DNA of 64,000 bases from Rhodospirillales bacterium URHD0017 (GTDB lineage: Bacteria; Pseudomonadota; Alphaproteobacteria; Reyranellales; Reyranellaceae), in contig FODP01000003.1 of assembly GCA_900110395.1 (NCBI GenBank), forward strand, positions 434,001-498,000, written 5' to 3'. Position 1 is the stretch's first letter; the number at the start of each line of letters is the position of its first letter. Of the stretch, positions 16,184-24,356 are shown one piece after another. Made by a program: the position numbers and the translations under genes. The notes below the pieces were generated by a model. That model worked only from the letters and a program-made list of their open reading frames with translations, did not search any database and had not been told where the DNA came from.

Positions 16184-17404
16184 ATGACCATCCGCCGCCC
16201 GCTCGACGGCATGCTCGTCCTCGATCTGGGGCAGATCTACAACGGCCCCTATTGCGGCGTGCAGCTCGGCTTCATGGGCGCCCGCGTGCTCAAGATCGAG
16301 CCGCCGGAAGGCGACGTCGTGCGCCGGCGCAAGCGCGAAGTCGAGCCGTGGCCGCTGGTCATGCTGAACTCCAACAAGGAGTCGGTGGTGCTTGACCTCA
16401 AGCAGCCGCGCGGCAAGGCGATCTTCCTCGACCTGGTGAAGCAGGCGGACGTGCTGATCGAGAACTTCGCTGCCGGCGTCATGGATCGCCTCGGTATCGG
16501 TTGGGAGGTACTGCACAAGCTCAATCCCCGTCTGGTCTATGGCGGCAGCTCGGGCTTCGGGCTCGACGGGCCCTATCGCGATCTCGCCGCCATGGACGTG
16601 ACCATCCAGGCGATGAGTGGCATCACCAACGCGACTGGCGACGCCGATGGGCCGCCGACCAAGGCCGGCGCTGCGGTCTGCGACTTCCTCGCCGGCATTC
16701 ACCTCTGTGCCGGCATCCTGGGCGCGCTCGTCCAGCGCGAGCGCACCGGCCAGGGCCAGAGGGTCGAAGTCGCCATGCATGAAGCGGCCGTCACTGCGCT
16801 CGCCTCGGCGATGGGCGCGGTGATGGACGGCGACACCGGCGTTCCCGACCGTACCGGCAACCGCCATCCCGCGCTCGCCATGGCGCCGTACAACACCTAC
16901 CTCTGCAGCGACGGCTACGTCGCGATTTTCACCGCGGCCGAACGGCACTGGCAGTCGATGTGCGAGCTGCTGAGGCGGCCCGACCTCGCCACCAATCCCG
17001 ACTATGCGAGCACGGTGGCGCGGGCGAAGAACATGTCAGAGATCGACGACGTCGTCGGCGCCTGGACGATCGGCCGTTCGAAGGAAGAGGTACTGAAGCT
17101 CCTGAACGAGGCGCATGTGCCGTGTGCGCCGGTGAAGACGGCGCGCGAGGTTGCCACCGACCCCCATCTCGAAGCGCGCGGCTTCTGGGTCGACATCGAC
17201 CATCCGCGTCGCGGCCGCACGCGCGTGCCGATCTCGGCCATCCGCCTGCATACCGGCGGCAAGCCGGAGATCAGGAGTCCCGCCCCGACCTTGGGAGAGC
17301 ACACCGAGAAGGTGCTGGCCGAGCTTTTGGGCCTGAAGGCGGCCGAGCTTGCCGAGCTGCGCGCTCAGCACGTCACCGAGCCGGTGACGGAACGGAAGGG
17401 CTAG
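16184..17404 (+). CDS. CaiB/BaiF family CoA-transferase
   Basis: A 406-residue class III CoA-transferase that moves CoA between organic acids through an enzyme-bound aspartyl-CoA intermediate. The N-terminal signature is LDGMLVLDLGQIYNGPYCG with ARVLKIEPPEGD. The catalytic Asp lies in GAAVCDFLAGIHLCAGI, and QGQRVEVAMHEAAV and GRTRVPISAIRL follow as in the family. ATG 16184 has AGAGGAAG upstream; the frame extends back into the deacetylase gene but that part is not family sequence. The acyl substrate is unknown. Confidence 0.87.
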   Translation: MTIRRPLDGMLVLDLGQIYNGPYCGVQLGFMGARVLKIEPPEGDVVRRRKREVEPWPLVMLNSNKESVVLDLKQPRGKAIFLDLVKQADVLIENFAAGVMDRLGIGWEVLHKLNPRLVYGGSSGFGLDGPYRDLAAMDVTIQAMSGITNATGDADGPPTKAGAAVCDFLAGIHLCAGILGALVQRERTGQGQRVEVAMHEAAVTALASAMGAVMDGDTGVPDRTGNRHPALAMAPYNTYLCSDGYVAIFTAAERHWQSMCELLRRPDLATNPDYASTVARAKNMSEIDDVVGAWTIGRSKEEVLKLLNEAHVPCAPVKTAREVATDPHLEARGFWVDIDHPRRGRTRVPISAIRLHTGGKPEIRSPAPTLGEHTEKVLAELLGLKAAELAELRAQHVTEPVTERKG

Positions 17405-17440
17405 CTCCTTGCCAGGGCGCGGACCTCCAGGTCCAACTCG

Positions 17441-17517
17441 GTCATCCTGAGCGAAGCGAAGGATCTCATGCCGATTGCAAGCGGCGATGAGGTCCTTCGC
17501 TTCGCTCAGGACGACAG
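17441..17517. repeat. 77-bp palindromic element, family A (near-identical to 41894-41970)
   Basis: The arms TCCTGAGCGAAGCGAAGGA and its complement flank an asymmetric loop near TGCCGATTGCAAGCGGCGAT. The reverse complement of this 77-base stretch matches 41894-41970 at 75 of 77 positions, loop included, so the two are copies in opposite orientation. It sits between convergent CoA-transferase and cytochrome c genes. Confidence 0.85.
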
Positions 17518-17562
17518 AAAAGAGCGGGCCTGGAGGGCCGCGCCTCCAACTGAGCCGCGATC

Positions 17563-18141
17563 CTAGGGCTGGCGGGCGGCGAAATAGGCGAGATCGAGGA
17601 TGTCGGCGTCGGTAACCGGCTGCATGACATCGCCCATCGAGGCGTCGTAGCCGGGCCGGATGTTGGCCTTGTACTCGCGCATGGTCTTGACGAGGAAATC
17701 CTCGCGCTGGCCGGCGATGCGCGGGACGTTGTCGCGGCCGGCCAGGTCCGGCAGGTGGCAGATGTTGCAGCGATGCTGTTGGACCAGGGTCCGCCCGCGA
17801 TCCAGGCGCGCCGGATCGGCCGGGCCAGTTGCAGCCGGCGGCGGCGGCAGCTTGGCCAGCGTGTCGGCAAAGGCGCGCAGGTCGTCGTCGGTAAAGCCCT
17901 TCACGGCCGCGTTCATGAGCTCGACGTTGCGCAGCTTCTCGCGGAACATGTAGAGCTGGATGAGGAGATAGGGCGACGGTTGTGCGCCCAGTGACGGCGT
18001 GTCCGGGTTGAACGATTGCCCCTGGTCGCCGTGACACGAGTAGCACGGCGCGAGGCGCTCGGTGATCGATTGCGCCCAGGCAAGCGGCGCCCAACCACAG
18101 AGCAGGATCAGGACGGCGAGGCGCCGCCGCGCTGGCTTCAT
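17563..18141 (-). CDS. periplasmic di-haem c-type cytochrome
   Basis: A 192-residue exported cytochrome. The signal peptide MKPARRRLAVLILLCGWAPL ends near AWAQ. Two haem-binding motifs are present, CYSCH (about residue 33) and CNICH (about 125), each within a cytochrome c4-like half, so the protein binds two haems. MREYKANIRPGYDASMGDV supplies a likely Met ligand. The ATG overlaps the stop of the sugar-dehydrogenase-like gene by 4 bases. This indicates that it is the electron acceptor for that enzyme, passing electrons to the respiratory chain. Confidence 0.85.
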   Translation of the reverse strand: MKPARRRLAVLILLCGWAPLAWAQSITERLAPCYSCHGDQGQSFNPDTPSLGAQPSPYLLIQLYMFREKLRNVELMNAAVKGFTDDDLRAFADTLAKLPPPPAATGPADPARLDRGRTLVQQHRCNICHLPDLAGRDNVPRIAGQREDFLVKTMREYKANIRPGYDASMGDVMQPVTDADILDLAYFAARQP

Positions 18142-19365
18142 TTCCGACTGACGCGATAGACGGCACCGTTGAAGTCGTCGGAGACGAGCAGCGCGCCGTC
18201 CGGCATCGGCAGGATGTCCACTGGCCGGCCGACATAGTTGTTGTTCTGGATGAAGCCGGTGATGAAAGGCTCCATCGACTTGAACGTGCCGTCGTCGTTC
18301 AACCTGATGGTGACGACGTCGCCGCCGATCTTCACGCTGCGGTTCCACGAGCCGTGACGCGCCATGAAGAGCACGTTGCGGTATTCGTTGCCGAGCCCGT
18401 CGCCGGTGTAGAACTTGATGCCCAGCGCGGCCGAATGGGGGCCGACGAGGGCGACCGGCTTGGTGAACTCCTCGCACGAGCGGCCCCAGCCGAGTTCCGG
18501 ATCGGTGAAGTTGCCCTGGTGGCAGTAGGGATAGCCGAAATGATCCTTGCCGGGCTGGGTGACGCGATTGAGCTTGTCCTCCGGTATGTCCTCCGACAGC
18601 CAGTCGCGGGCGTTCTCGGAGAAATAGAGCTGCTTCAGCGTCGGATGCCAGTCCATGCCGACGATCTGGCGGATGCCGTAGGCGTAGACTTCGAGGCCCT
18701 TGCCATCGATGCCAACGCGATAGATGCGGCCATGCCGGTCCGACGGCAGGCAGATGTTGCAGGGCGCGCCGACCTGGAAGTAGAGCTTCTCGTCGGGGCC
18801 GACGGTGAGGTACTTCCAGCCGTGCGGCTCGTCCTTCGGCAGATCGGCGAGGATGACGGTAGGCTTCGGCGGGTTGTCGAGATTGTCCTCGATGTTGTCG
18901 ATCTTCGAGATCTGGCTGAGCTCGGCGATGTAGAGCGTGCCCTTGTGCAGGGCGATGCCGTTGGGCCGATGCAGGCCGGAGGCGACGACCTTCATTTCGC
19001 GCTTGCCGTCCTTGGTGACGAGCGCGTGCACCTTGTCCTGCACGCGGCTCGAGACGAAGACCGTCCCCTTGTCGCCGAGCCGGAGCGTCCGGGCGTTGGG
19101 AACGCCGGCCGCATAGACCTCCAGCTTGAGACCTTGTGCGACCTTGAGCTTGTCGAGCGGCAGCTTGTCGGCTGCTGTCGGCAGCGGCGGCGGCGCGACG
19201 GGCGCCAGGGTGGAACTCCCGGCAGCCGCCGCCATGCCCTGCTTTCCACGGCGGCGGGTCCGCCGCCTGCTGGGCCTGCAGCCGGACGGTGGCCGCGGCG
19301 ATGAGAAGCCCGGCCAGGCCGATCGAGGTCGCGAAAGTCGTGAGAGAAGTGCCTGCCTTTTGCAT
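18138..19365 (-). pseudogene. PQQ-dependent sugar (sorbosone) dehydrogenase-like protein with a frameshift after the signal peptide
   Basis: A six-bladed beta-propeller dehydrogenase. The body (from about 19235 down) includes GLHRPNGIALHKGTLYIAEL, PHGWKYLTVGPDEKLYF and GYPYCHQGNF, typical of soluble glucose/sorbosone dehydrogenases. The proper start is ATG 19363-19365 with AGGGAG before it, giving a signal peptide (SIGLAGLLIAAATVRLQAQQ). That frame reaches PPPWKAG and then fails. Removing one base from the C-run at 19237-19239 joins it directly to MAAAAGSSTLAPV in the body frame, reproducing the family's PPPWK-x-G start. So one extra base separates signal peptide and enzyme, either a genuine lesion or a sequencing error. 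It is coupled to the cytochrome c gene. Confidence 0.78.
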
Positions 19366-19492
19366 CACGGCGTCTCCCTTTGGGTTGCTTCCGTAGAGGA
19401 CCGTACGCACGCCGACGCTGTTGCCGGAGCTTACGCTCGGGGCAGGGCGCCGGCCAAGGGGAAGGCTAGTCTCGCCGGACCGCAGGCCGCGA

Positions 19493-19665
19493 GGCGCGCC
19501 ACTCCGTGGCGCTTTCCTCCCCAACGAAGTTGGGGAGGTGTCGGCGTCTTACGCCGACGGTGGGGTCATGGGCCGCAGCGTTGTTGTTCGCCATGACCCC
19601 GCCGTCCGCTTCGCGGACACCTCCCCATGCGCTGCATGGGGAGGAAGCGCCTCGGAGTGGCGCGC
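19493..19665. repeat. 173-bp nested palindrome (family C arms with internal hairpins)
   Basis: The outer arms (GCGCGCCACTCC ... GGAGTGGCGCGC) enclose several hairpins in series: CCTCCCCAAC/GTTGGGGAGG, TCGGCGT/ACGCCGA, GGGGTCATGG/CCATGACCCC, GTCCGC/GCGGAC and CCTCCCCATGC/GCATGGGGAGG. The fold is cloverleaf-like. It occupies most of the 306-base gap between the dehydrogenase start and prfC. The remaining part, 19366-19492, shows no gene. Confidence 0.8.
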
Positions 19666-19671
19666 TCCCAG

Positions 19672-21267
19672 CTAGGAACGTTCGCGGATGTCGGAGAACT
19701 TTATCTTCGGCGACTTCTCGGCGATGTAGCCCAGTTCCCAGGCGTTGCGCGCCAGGAAGACCGGCGAGCCGTCGCGGTCCTCGGACATGCCGCCGCGATT
19801 GGCGGCCATGAACGCCTCGAGGTCGGCCTTGCTCTCGGCCGAAATCCAACGGGCGGTCTCGAAGGGTGCGGGCTCGAGGTCGATCTTGACCTGATACTCG
19901 GCCTCGACGCGGGTCTTCAGCACGTCGAGCTGCAGCTCGCCGACCACGCCCACGATGTGATCGCCGCCGATGACGCGGCGGAACACCTGGGTCACGCCCT
20001 CCTCGGCAAGATCCTCCAGCGCGCGCTTGAGCTGCTTGGACTTCATCGGATCCTCCAGCCGCACGCGGCGCAGGATCTCGGGCGCGAAGTTGGGAATGCC
20101 GACGATCCTGATGGTCTCACCCTCAGTCAGGGTGTCGCCGACCCGCAGCACGCCATGGTTGGGCACGCCGATGATATCGCCCGGCCAGGCCTCGTCGACG
20201 ATCTCGCGCTCGCGGGCGAAGAACAGGATCGGCGAATTCACCGACAGCGTCTTGCCCGTACCCATCTGCGTCAGCTTCATGCCGCGGCGGAACTTGCCGC
20301 TGCACAGCCGCAGGAAGGCGATGCGGTCGCGATGGTTGGGGTCCATGTTGGCTTGGACCTTGAAGACGAAGCCCGCGACCTTGGGCTCGGTCGGCTCGAT
20401 GGCGCGCGGCTCGGCCGGCTGCGGCCTGGGCGGCGGCGCCCAGGTGGCGAGGGCGTCCAACAGCTCACGGACGCCGAAATTGTTGTAGGCGCTGCCGAAG
20501 AACACCGGCGTCAGATGGCCGGCGCGATAGGACTCCATGTCGAAGGCGGGATAGCCGGCGCGCACCAGCTCGACCTCCTCGGCCAGCCGGGCATCGTCGA
20601 TGGTGTAGTTCTCGATCACCTCGCCGATGCGGCTGCGGTCGCTGGAATCGAACACCAGCATGCGATTGCGCGCGAGGTCGTAGGTGCCCTTGAAGGCCTG
20701 GCCCGAGCCGGTGGGCCAGGTCATGGGCGCCACGTCCAGCGCCAGGGTCGACGCGATCTCGTCCAGAAGCTCGATCGGGTCCTTGGCCTCGCGGTCGAGC
20801 TTGTTGATGAAGGTCACGATCGGCACGTCGCGCAGGCGGCAGATCTCGAACAGCTTGCGGGTGCGCGCCTCGATGCCCTTGGCGGCGTCGATCACCATCA
20901 CCGCCGAATCGACGGCGGTCAGCGTGCGGTAGGTGTCCTCGCTGAAATCTTCGTGGCCTGGCGTGTCCAGAAGGTTGAATACCGCGCCGCCGTACTCGAA
21001 ATGCATCACCGACGTGGTGACCGAGATGCCGCGCTGCTGCTCGATCTTCATCCAGTCCGAGCGCGCGCGCCTGGCCTCGCCGCGCGCCTTCACGGCACCC
21101 GCGACATGGATGGCGCCGCCGAACAGCAGCAGCTTCTCGGTCAGAGTCGTCTTGCCGGCGTCGGGATGGGAGATGATCGCGAACGTGCGCCGGAGGCCGG
21201 CCGGGTGGCCGGCCAAGCGGGAGTCGAGATCGGAGACGACGGCGGACTCGGGGGCGGAATCGGGCAC
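19672..21267 (-). CDS. prfC: peptide chain release factor 3
   Basis: A 531-residue translational GTPase that recycles RF1/RF2 from the ribosome after termination. G-domain motifs: AIISHPDAGKTTLTEKLL (P-loop), QQRGISVTTSVM (switch I), LLDTPGHEDFSEDTYRTL (switch II), FINKLDREAKDP (NKxD). The RF3-specific middle and C-terminal domains follow (GHLTPVFFGSAYNNFGV, VGVVGELQLDVLKTRVEAEY). The length matches the family. It is transcribed away from the membrane-protein gene at 21417. The palindromic element at 19493-19665 starts 6 bases past its stop and may end the transcript. Confidence 0.95.
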   Translation of the reverse strand: MPDSAPESAVVSDLDSRLAGHPAGLRRTFAIISHPDAGKTTLTEKLLLFGGAIHVAGAVKARGEARRARSDWMKIEQQRGISVTTSVMHFEYGGAVFNLLDTPGHEDFSEDTYRTLTAVDSAVMVIDAAKGIEARTRKLFEICRLRDVPIVTFINKLDREAKDPIELLDEIASTLALDVAPMTWPTGSGQAFKGTYDLARNRMLVFDSSDRSRIGEVIENYTIDDARLAEEVELVRAGYPAFDMESYRAGHLTPVFFGSAYNNFGVRELLDALATWAPPPRPQPAEPRAIEPTEPKVAGFVFKVQANMDPNHRDRIAFLRLCSGKFRRGMKLTQMGTGKTLSVNSPILFFAREREIVDEAWPGDIIGVPNHGVLRVGDTLTEGETIRIVGIPNFAPEILRRVRLEDPMKSKQLKRALEDLAEEGVTQVFRRVIGGDHIVGVVGELQLDVLKTRVEAEYQVKIDLEPAPFETARWISAESKADLEAFMAANRGGMSEDRDGSPVFLARNAWELGYIAEKSPKIKFSDIRERS

Positions 21268-21416
21268 TTTCTGCGGACCTTCGAGGGGTGCGAGGGGGTA
21301 GCGGACCCGACCTGCGGCGTCAACCCGGGCCGAGGTTGCCAGATCGCATCGATGTCACAACGGCGCCGAGTCGCGCGTGCTAGCGGTCTTGCCGGGTGAA
21401 CGGTGGGACAGGGTGT

Positions 21417-23117
21417 ATGGCAATTCCCTCGGCGGAATCGGCCTTTGCACCGGGTGCAAGCGCCCGGCGCCGGCTCGCCGCGTCCCTGCGCCAGGCCCCA
21501 TCGCCGCTGCTGCTTCTGCTGGTGCTGAGTGGATTGCCGGTGCTGGCCGCAGCCTGGGCGGTGCTGTCGCCGCCGGTGATGCTGTCGAAGGCGATGACGC
21601 AGGACCTGCTGTTCAACCTGTCGGGCGCCTGGCACGTCTATTCCGGACACCTCGCCCATGTCGATTTCCACGACGCCTCGGGCCGGCTGAGCTTCCTGCT
21701 GACGGCGCTCGGCTTCCATCTTCTGGGACCCACGCCGTTCGCCTTCCTGGTCAACGTCGGGATCATGGGCGCCGTCCTGTTCGCGGCGTCCTTCCTGGCC
21801 GCGATGCGGCGCCTGCCCTTGCTGCCGGCCGTCCTCTTCGTGATTTTCGCGAGCCTGCTCGCCCTGATGCCGGCGAATGTCGGCGACCGGCCCGAGCAAT
21901 ACACCTTTGCGATGTCCTACAATCGCTACGGCTGGAGCGCCTACAGCATTCTGGCGCTGATCCTGTTCGTGCCGCCGCGCGAAGAACGCGATCGCACCTG
22001 GATCGACATCGCCGTCGCCGGCGGCCTTCTGGCGGCGATGTTCTACCTCAAGATCACCTACTTCGCCGCGGGCCTCGCCACGCTGGGCTTTGCCGTGCTG
22101 TTCCATCCTCATGTCGGCCGCTACTGGCGGGCGTGGCTCGTGGTCGGCGCCCTGCTGGTCCTCAATGCGCTGGCGCCGCACAATCAGGCGTACCTCGCCG
22201 ACATCCTGAGCTGGGCGACCAGCGGCGCCGTGCGCAAGGCGGCGACCCTGCACTTCAACAACTTCGTCGCCGCGATCGACCGGTATGGACCCTATCTCGC
22301 CGCCGTCGCCGTGGGCCTGTGGATGTGGTGGTCGGGACGGGCGACGTTCCGCCTGCCGCTGACGCTCGTCTTCCTGCTGGTCATGTCGCTGCTGCTGCTG
22401 TCGCAGAACTCGCAGGCCGCGGGCATGCCGTCGGCCATCGTCGTGCTGTTCGCGCTCTACGACCGGCTGCGCACCGCCTTCGCTTCGCTCGGCAATCGCG
22501 ATGTCGCACCCTGGCTGCTGACGCTGCTGCTGTTCCCGCTGTTCGCGGTCGGCGGCTACGCCACCAGCATCGCGGGCTACCATGCCAACGCCCGCGACGG
22601 ACGCGGCGTGCACGTCGTCGAGCGCACCAATCTTCGTGGCCTTGCCGTGCCGGAGGGTCCGCGGGGCACGTTCTTGAGCTTCTCGCACAGCTTCGACTAC
22701 CCGTCGCGCCCCAAGGACGCGCCGGCCCAGCCGCTCTACCAGCTTTCGGATTACGAGTACGTCCTGGTGCTCATGGAGGGCGCCGATCTGCTGATGGACC
22801 GACCGATCGGCGGCATCGCTCTCCTGGACAGTGTCAATCCTCTGTCCTTCATGCTGGGCGTCGAGCCGGTGCGCGGGGCAAATCTCTGGTCGACGTGGAG
22901 CGCGCCGAAGCGGTCGGCGGGTGAATTCCTGGGCGGCGCGCGCTACGTCCTGGTGCCGAAGTTCGCGACCAGCCCGCAATGGACCGACGACATGATGCGG
23001 CTCTATGGCGGCTATCTGGAGCAGCACTTCCGTTGGGCGGCGGAGACCCGGTGCTGGACCCTGTTCGTCCGCTCCGATCCCGAACTACCGACCAGCACCA
23101 GCCAGGGGCATATTTAG
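21417..23117 (+). CDS. polytopic membrane protein of unknown function
   Basis: A 566-residue integral membrane protein with about ten to twelve hydrophobic segments in the first 400 residues (for example PLLLLLVLSGLPVLAAAWAV, LLAAMFYLKITYFAAGLA, WLLTLLLFPLFAVGGYA). A roughly 160-residue soluble C-terminal domain follows. The first extracytoplasmic loop has YSGHLAHVDFHDASGRLSF, recalling GT-C glycosyltransferases of the ArnT/PMT kind, but no decisive motif is visible. GTG 21396 is an alternative in-frame start. It ends 18 bases before a RidA gene on the same strand. Confidence 0.72.
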   Translation: MAIPSAESAFAPGASARRRLAASLRQAPSPLLLLLVLSGLPVLAAAWAVLSPPVMLSKAMTQDLLFNLSGAWHVYSGHLAHVDFHDASGRLSFLLTALGFHLLGPTPFAFLVNVGIMGAVLFAASFLAAMRRLPLLPAVLFVIFASLLALMPANVGDRPEQYTFAMSYNRYGWSAYSILALILFVPPREERDRTWIDIAVAGGLLAAMFYLKITYFAAGLATLGFAVLFHPHVGRYWRAWLVVGALLVLNALAPHNQAYLADILSWATSGAVRKAATLHFNNFVAAIDRYGPYLAAVAVGLWMWWSGRATFRLPLTLVFLLVMSLLLLSQNSQAAGMPSAIVVLFALYDRLRTAFASLGNRDVAPWLLTLLLFPLFAVGGYATSIAGYHANARDGRGVHVVERTNLRGLAVPEGPRGTFLSFSHSFDYPSRPKDAPAQPLYQLSDYEYVLVLMEGADLLMDRPIGGIALLDSVNPLSFMLGVEPVRGANLWSTWSAPKRSAGEFLGGARYVLVPKFATSPQWTDDMMRLYGGYLEQHFRWAAETRCWTLFVRSDPELPTSTSQGHI

Positions 23118-23135
23118 CGGCAGAAGGAGCGCCCC

Positions 23136-23546
23136 ATGGCCGCAGCCGATGCCCGCTATCTCAATCCGACAGGCCTGATGGAGGCCCGCCGGTTCTTCAG
23201 CCAAGTGGTGGTGGCGCCACGGGGCACGACGGTGTACGTCGCCGGCCAGACCGGGTTTCGCGCCGACCGGTCGATCGCGCCCACCAAGGAAGGCCAGATG
23301 GTCCGGGCCTTCGAGAACGTGAAGATCGCGCTCGAAGCCGCCGGGGCGCGCATGGACCAGGTGGTGTCGATGACCGTGTACATCGTCGGCTACAGCGAAG
23401 CCGACCTCGAACCGCTGGCGCGGCTGACGGCGGAATACTTCCCGCCAGATCGGCGGCCGGCGAGCACGCTCGTGCCGGTGCCCCGGCTGGCGCGCGCCGA
23501 GCTCCTGTTCGAGGTCACCATGACGGCGGCGATTCCGGACTCGTGA
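23136..23546 (+). CDS. RidA family protein (copy 3)
   Basis: A 136-residue RidA-family protein of a different subgroup from the two at 10-12 kb. It starts with a 20-residue extension (ARYLNPTGLMEARRFFSQVV), then TTVYVAGQTGFRAD, VRAFENVKIALEAAGARMDQ and VVSMTVYIVGYSEADL. In place of TPAR-A the late motif is RRPASTLVPVPRLA, so the carboxylate-binding Arg is at a shifted position or absent. GAAGGAG precedes the ATG. It probably hydrolyses an imine or related intermediate, but this is family inference. Confidence 0.83.
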   Translation: MAAADARYLNPTGLMEARRFFSQVVVAPRGTTVYVAGQTGFRADRSIAPTKEGQMVRAFENVKIALEAAGARMDQVVSMTVYIVGYSEADLEPLARLTAEYFPPDRRPASTLVPVPRLARAELLFEVTMTAAIPDS

Positions 23547-23548
23547 CC

Positions 23549-24181
23549 CTAGGGTTTCCTGGTCATCGCCAGGATTTCGCGGAGACGCGGCAGATGCTCG
23601 CGTCCCCAGTACAGGTCGCCCTCGGGAAAAAGGAAGCTCGGCACGCCGAACACGCCCTTGGCCTCGGCTGCGTTCTGCACCGCCGTAAGCTCGTGCGGGC
23701 CGTCGCCTTCCGCGAAGGCAGCGAAGCTGCCCGCGTCGGCGCCAGCGCGCTTCAGCACGTCGGCGAGCGCCGCAGGACTCTCAATGTCGAGGTCGTGCTT
23801 CCAGAACCGCTCGAAGACCTCGTCGTTGTAGGCGCGGAAGACGCCGTGCCGCTTGGCGTACAGCAGCCCGATGCCGGCCAGCGAGGAGTTCCAGATCTTG
23901 CGCGTGCCGCGGATGGTGAGCCCGACGCGGTTGGCTTCGCGCCGCACGTCCATGTAGCTGTACTTCACCCGGCGCCACTGGTGGGCGTTGCGGTCCTGCT
24001 CCAGGACGCGGCCCTCGGAGTCGACCTTGGCGCTGCCGAGATAGGCGGGAATGTCGAGGATGTAGGGCAGCCAGTCGATCGCGACCCCGGTCTCCTGCTC
24101 CAGCCGATAAGCCGGCGCCTTCGCCAGATAGGCGTAGGGGCTCTTGTAGTCGATGTAGAGCGTCAGGGTTTTGGCCGGCAT
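23549..24181 (-). CDS. 2-hydroxychromene-2-carboxylate isomerase family protein (DsbA fold)
   Basis: A 210-residue thioredoxin-fold protein of the kappa-GST/HCCA isomerase family. The N-terminal strand leads to YIDYKSPYAYLAKAPAYRL, with Ser-Pro where oxidoreductases have Cys-Pro-x-Cys, as in glutathione-dependent isomerases. The helical insert carries NRVGLTIRGTRKIWNSSLAG. The C-terminal cis-Pro loop is KGVFGVPSFLFPEGDLYWGREHL, the family signature. It probably acts in aromatic-compound degradation. The stop lies 2 bases from that of the convergent RidA gene. Confidence 0.84.
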   Translation of the reverse strand: MPAKTLTLYIDYKSPYAYLAKAPAYRLEQETGVAIDWLPYILDIPAYLGSAKVDSEGRVLEQDRNAHQWRRVKYSYMDVRREANRVGLTIRGTRKIWNSSLAGIGLLYAKRHGVFRAYNDEVFERFWKHDLDIESPAALADVLKRAGADAGSFAAFAEGDGPHELTAVQNAAEAKGVFGVPSFLFPEGDLYWGREHLPRLREILAMTRKP

Positions 24182-24242
24182 GGTGGGCAGCCTAAGGATC
24201 GCGCGTTTCTTTCGCCAGAGTGGTAGACACGTCGTTCATGCT

Positions 24243-24335
24243 CCTCTCCCCCGCTAGGGGGAGAGGTTGGGTGAGGGGGCTACAGACAGCCTTCGAAGCC
24301 CCCCCACCCAGCCTCTCCCCCCAACGGGGGAGAGG
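24243..24335. repeat. double hairpin, family B
   Basis: Two hairpins (24243-24266 and 24312-24335), each CCTCTCCCCC/GGGGGAGAGG, flank an inner pair (TTGGGTGAGGGGG and its near complement). The left 37 bases recur exactly at 36570. It lies between the isomerase promoter side and the acyl-CoA synthetase 3' end. Confidence 0.8.
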
Positions 24336-24356
24336 AATATGAGTGGTGGGGAGGAA

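Noticed and set aside
17441..17517. Family A elements as CRISPR-like repeats
   Set aside because: Copies are isolated, palindromic, and not spaced with unique spacers, and no cas gene is near.
21141..23027. Minus-strand 628-codon open frame opposite the membrane protein and prfC 5' end
   Set aside because: It is Gln/Arg/His-rich shadow of a high-GC gene with no motif. The plus-strand membrane protein has coherent helices and prfC covers the rest.
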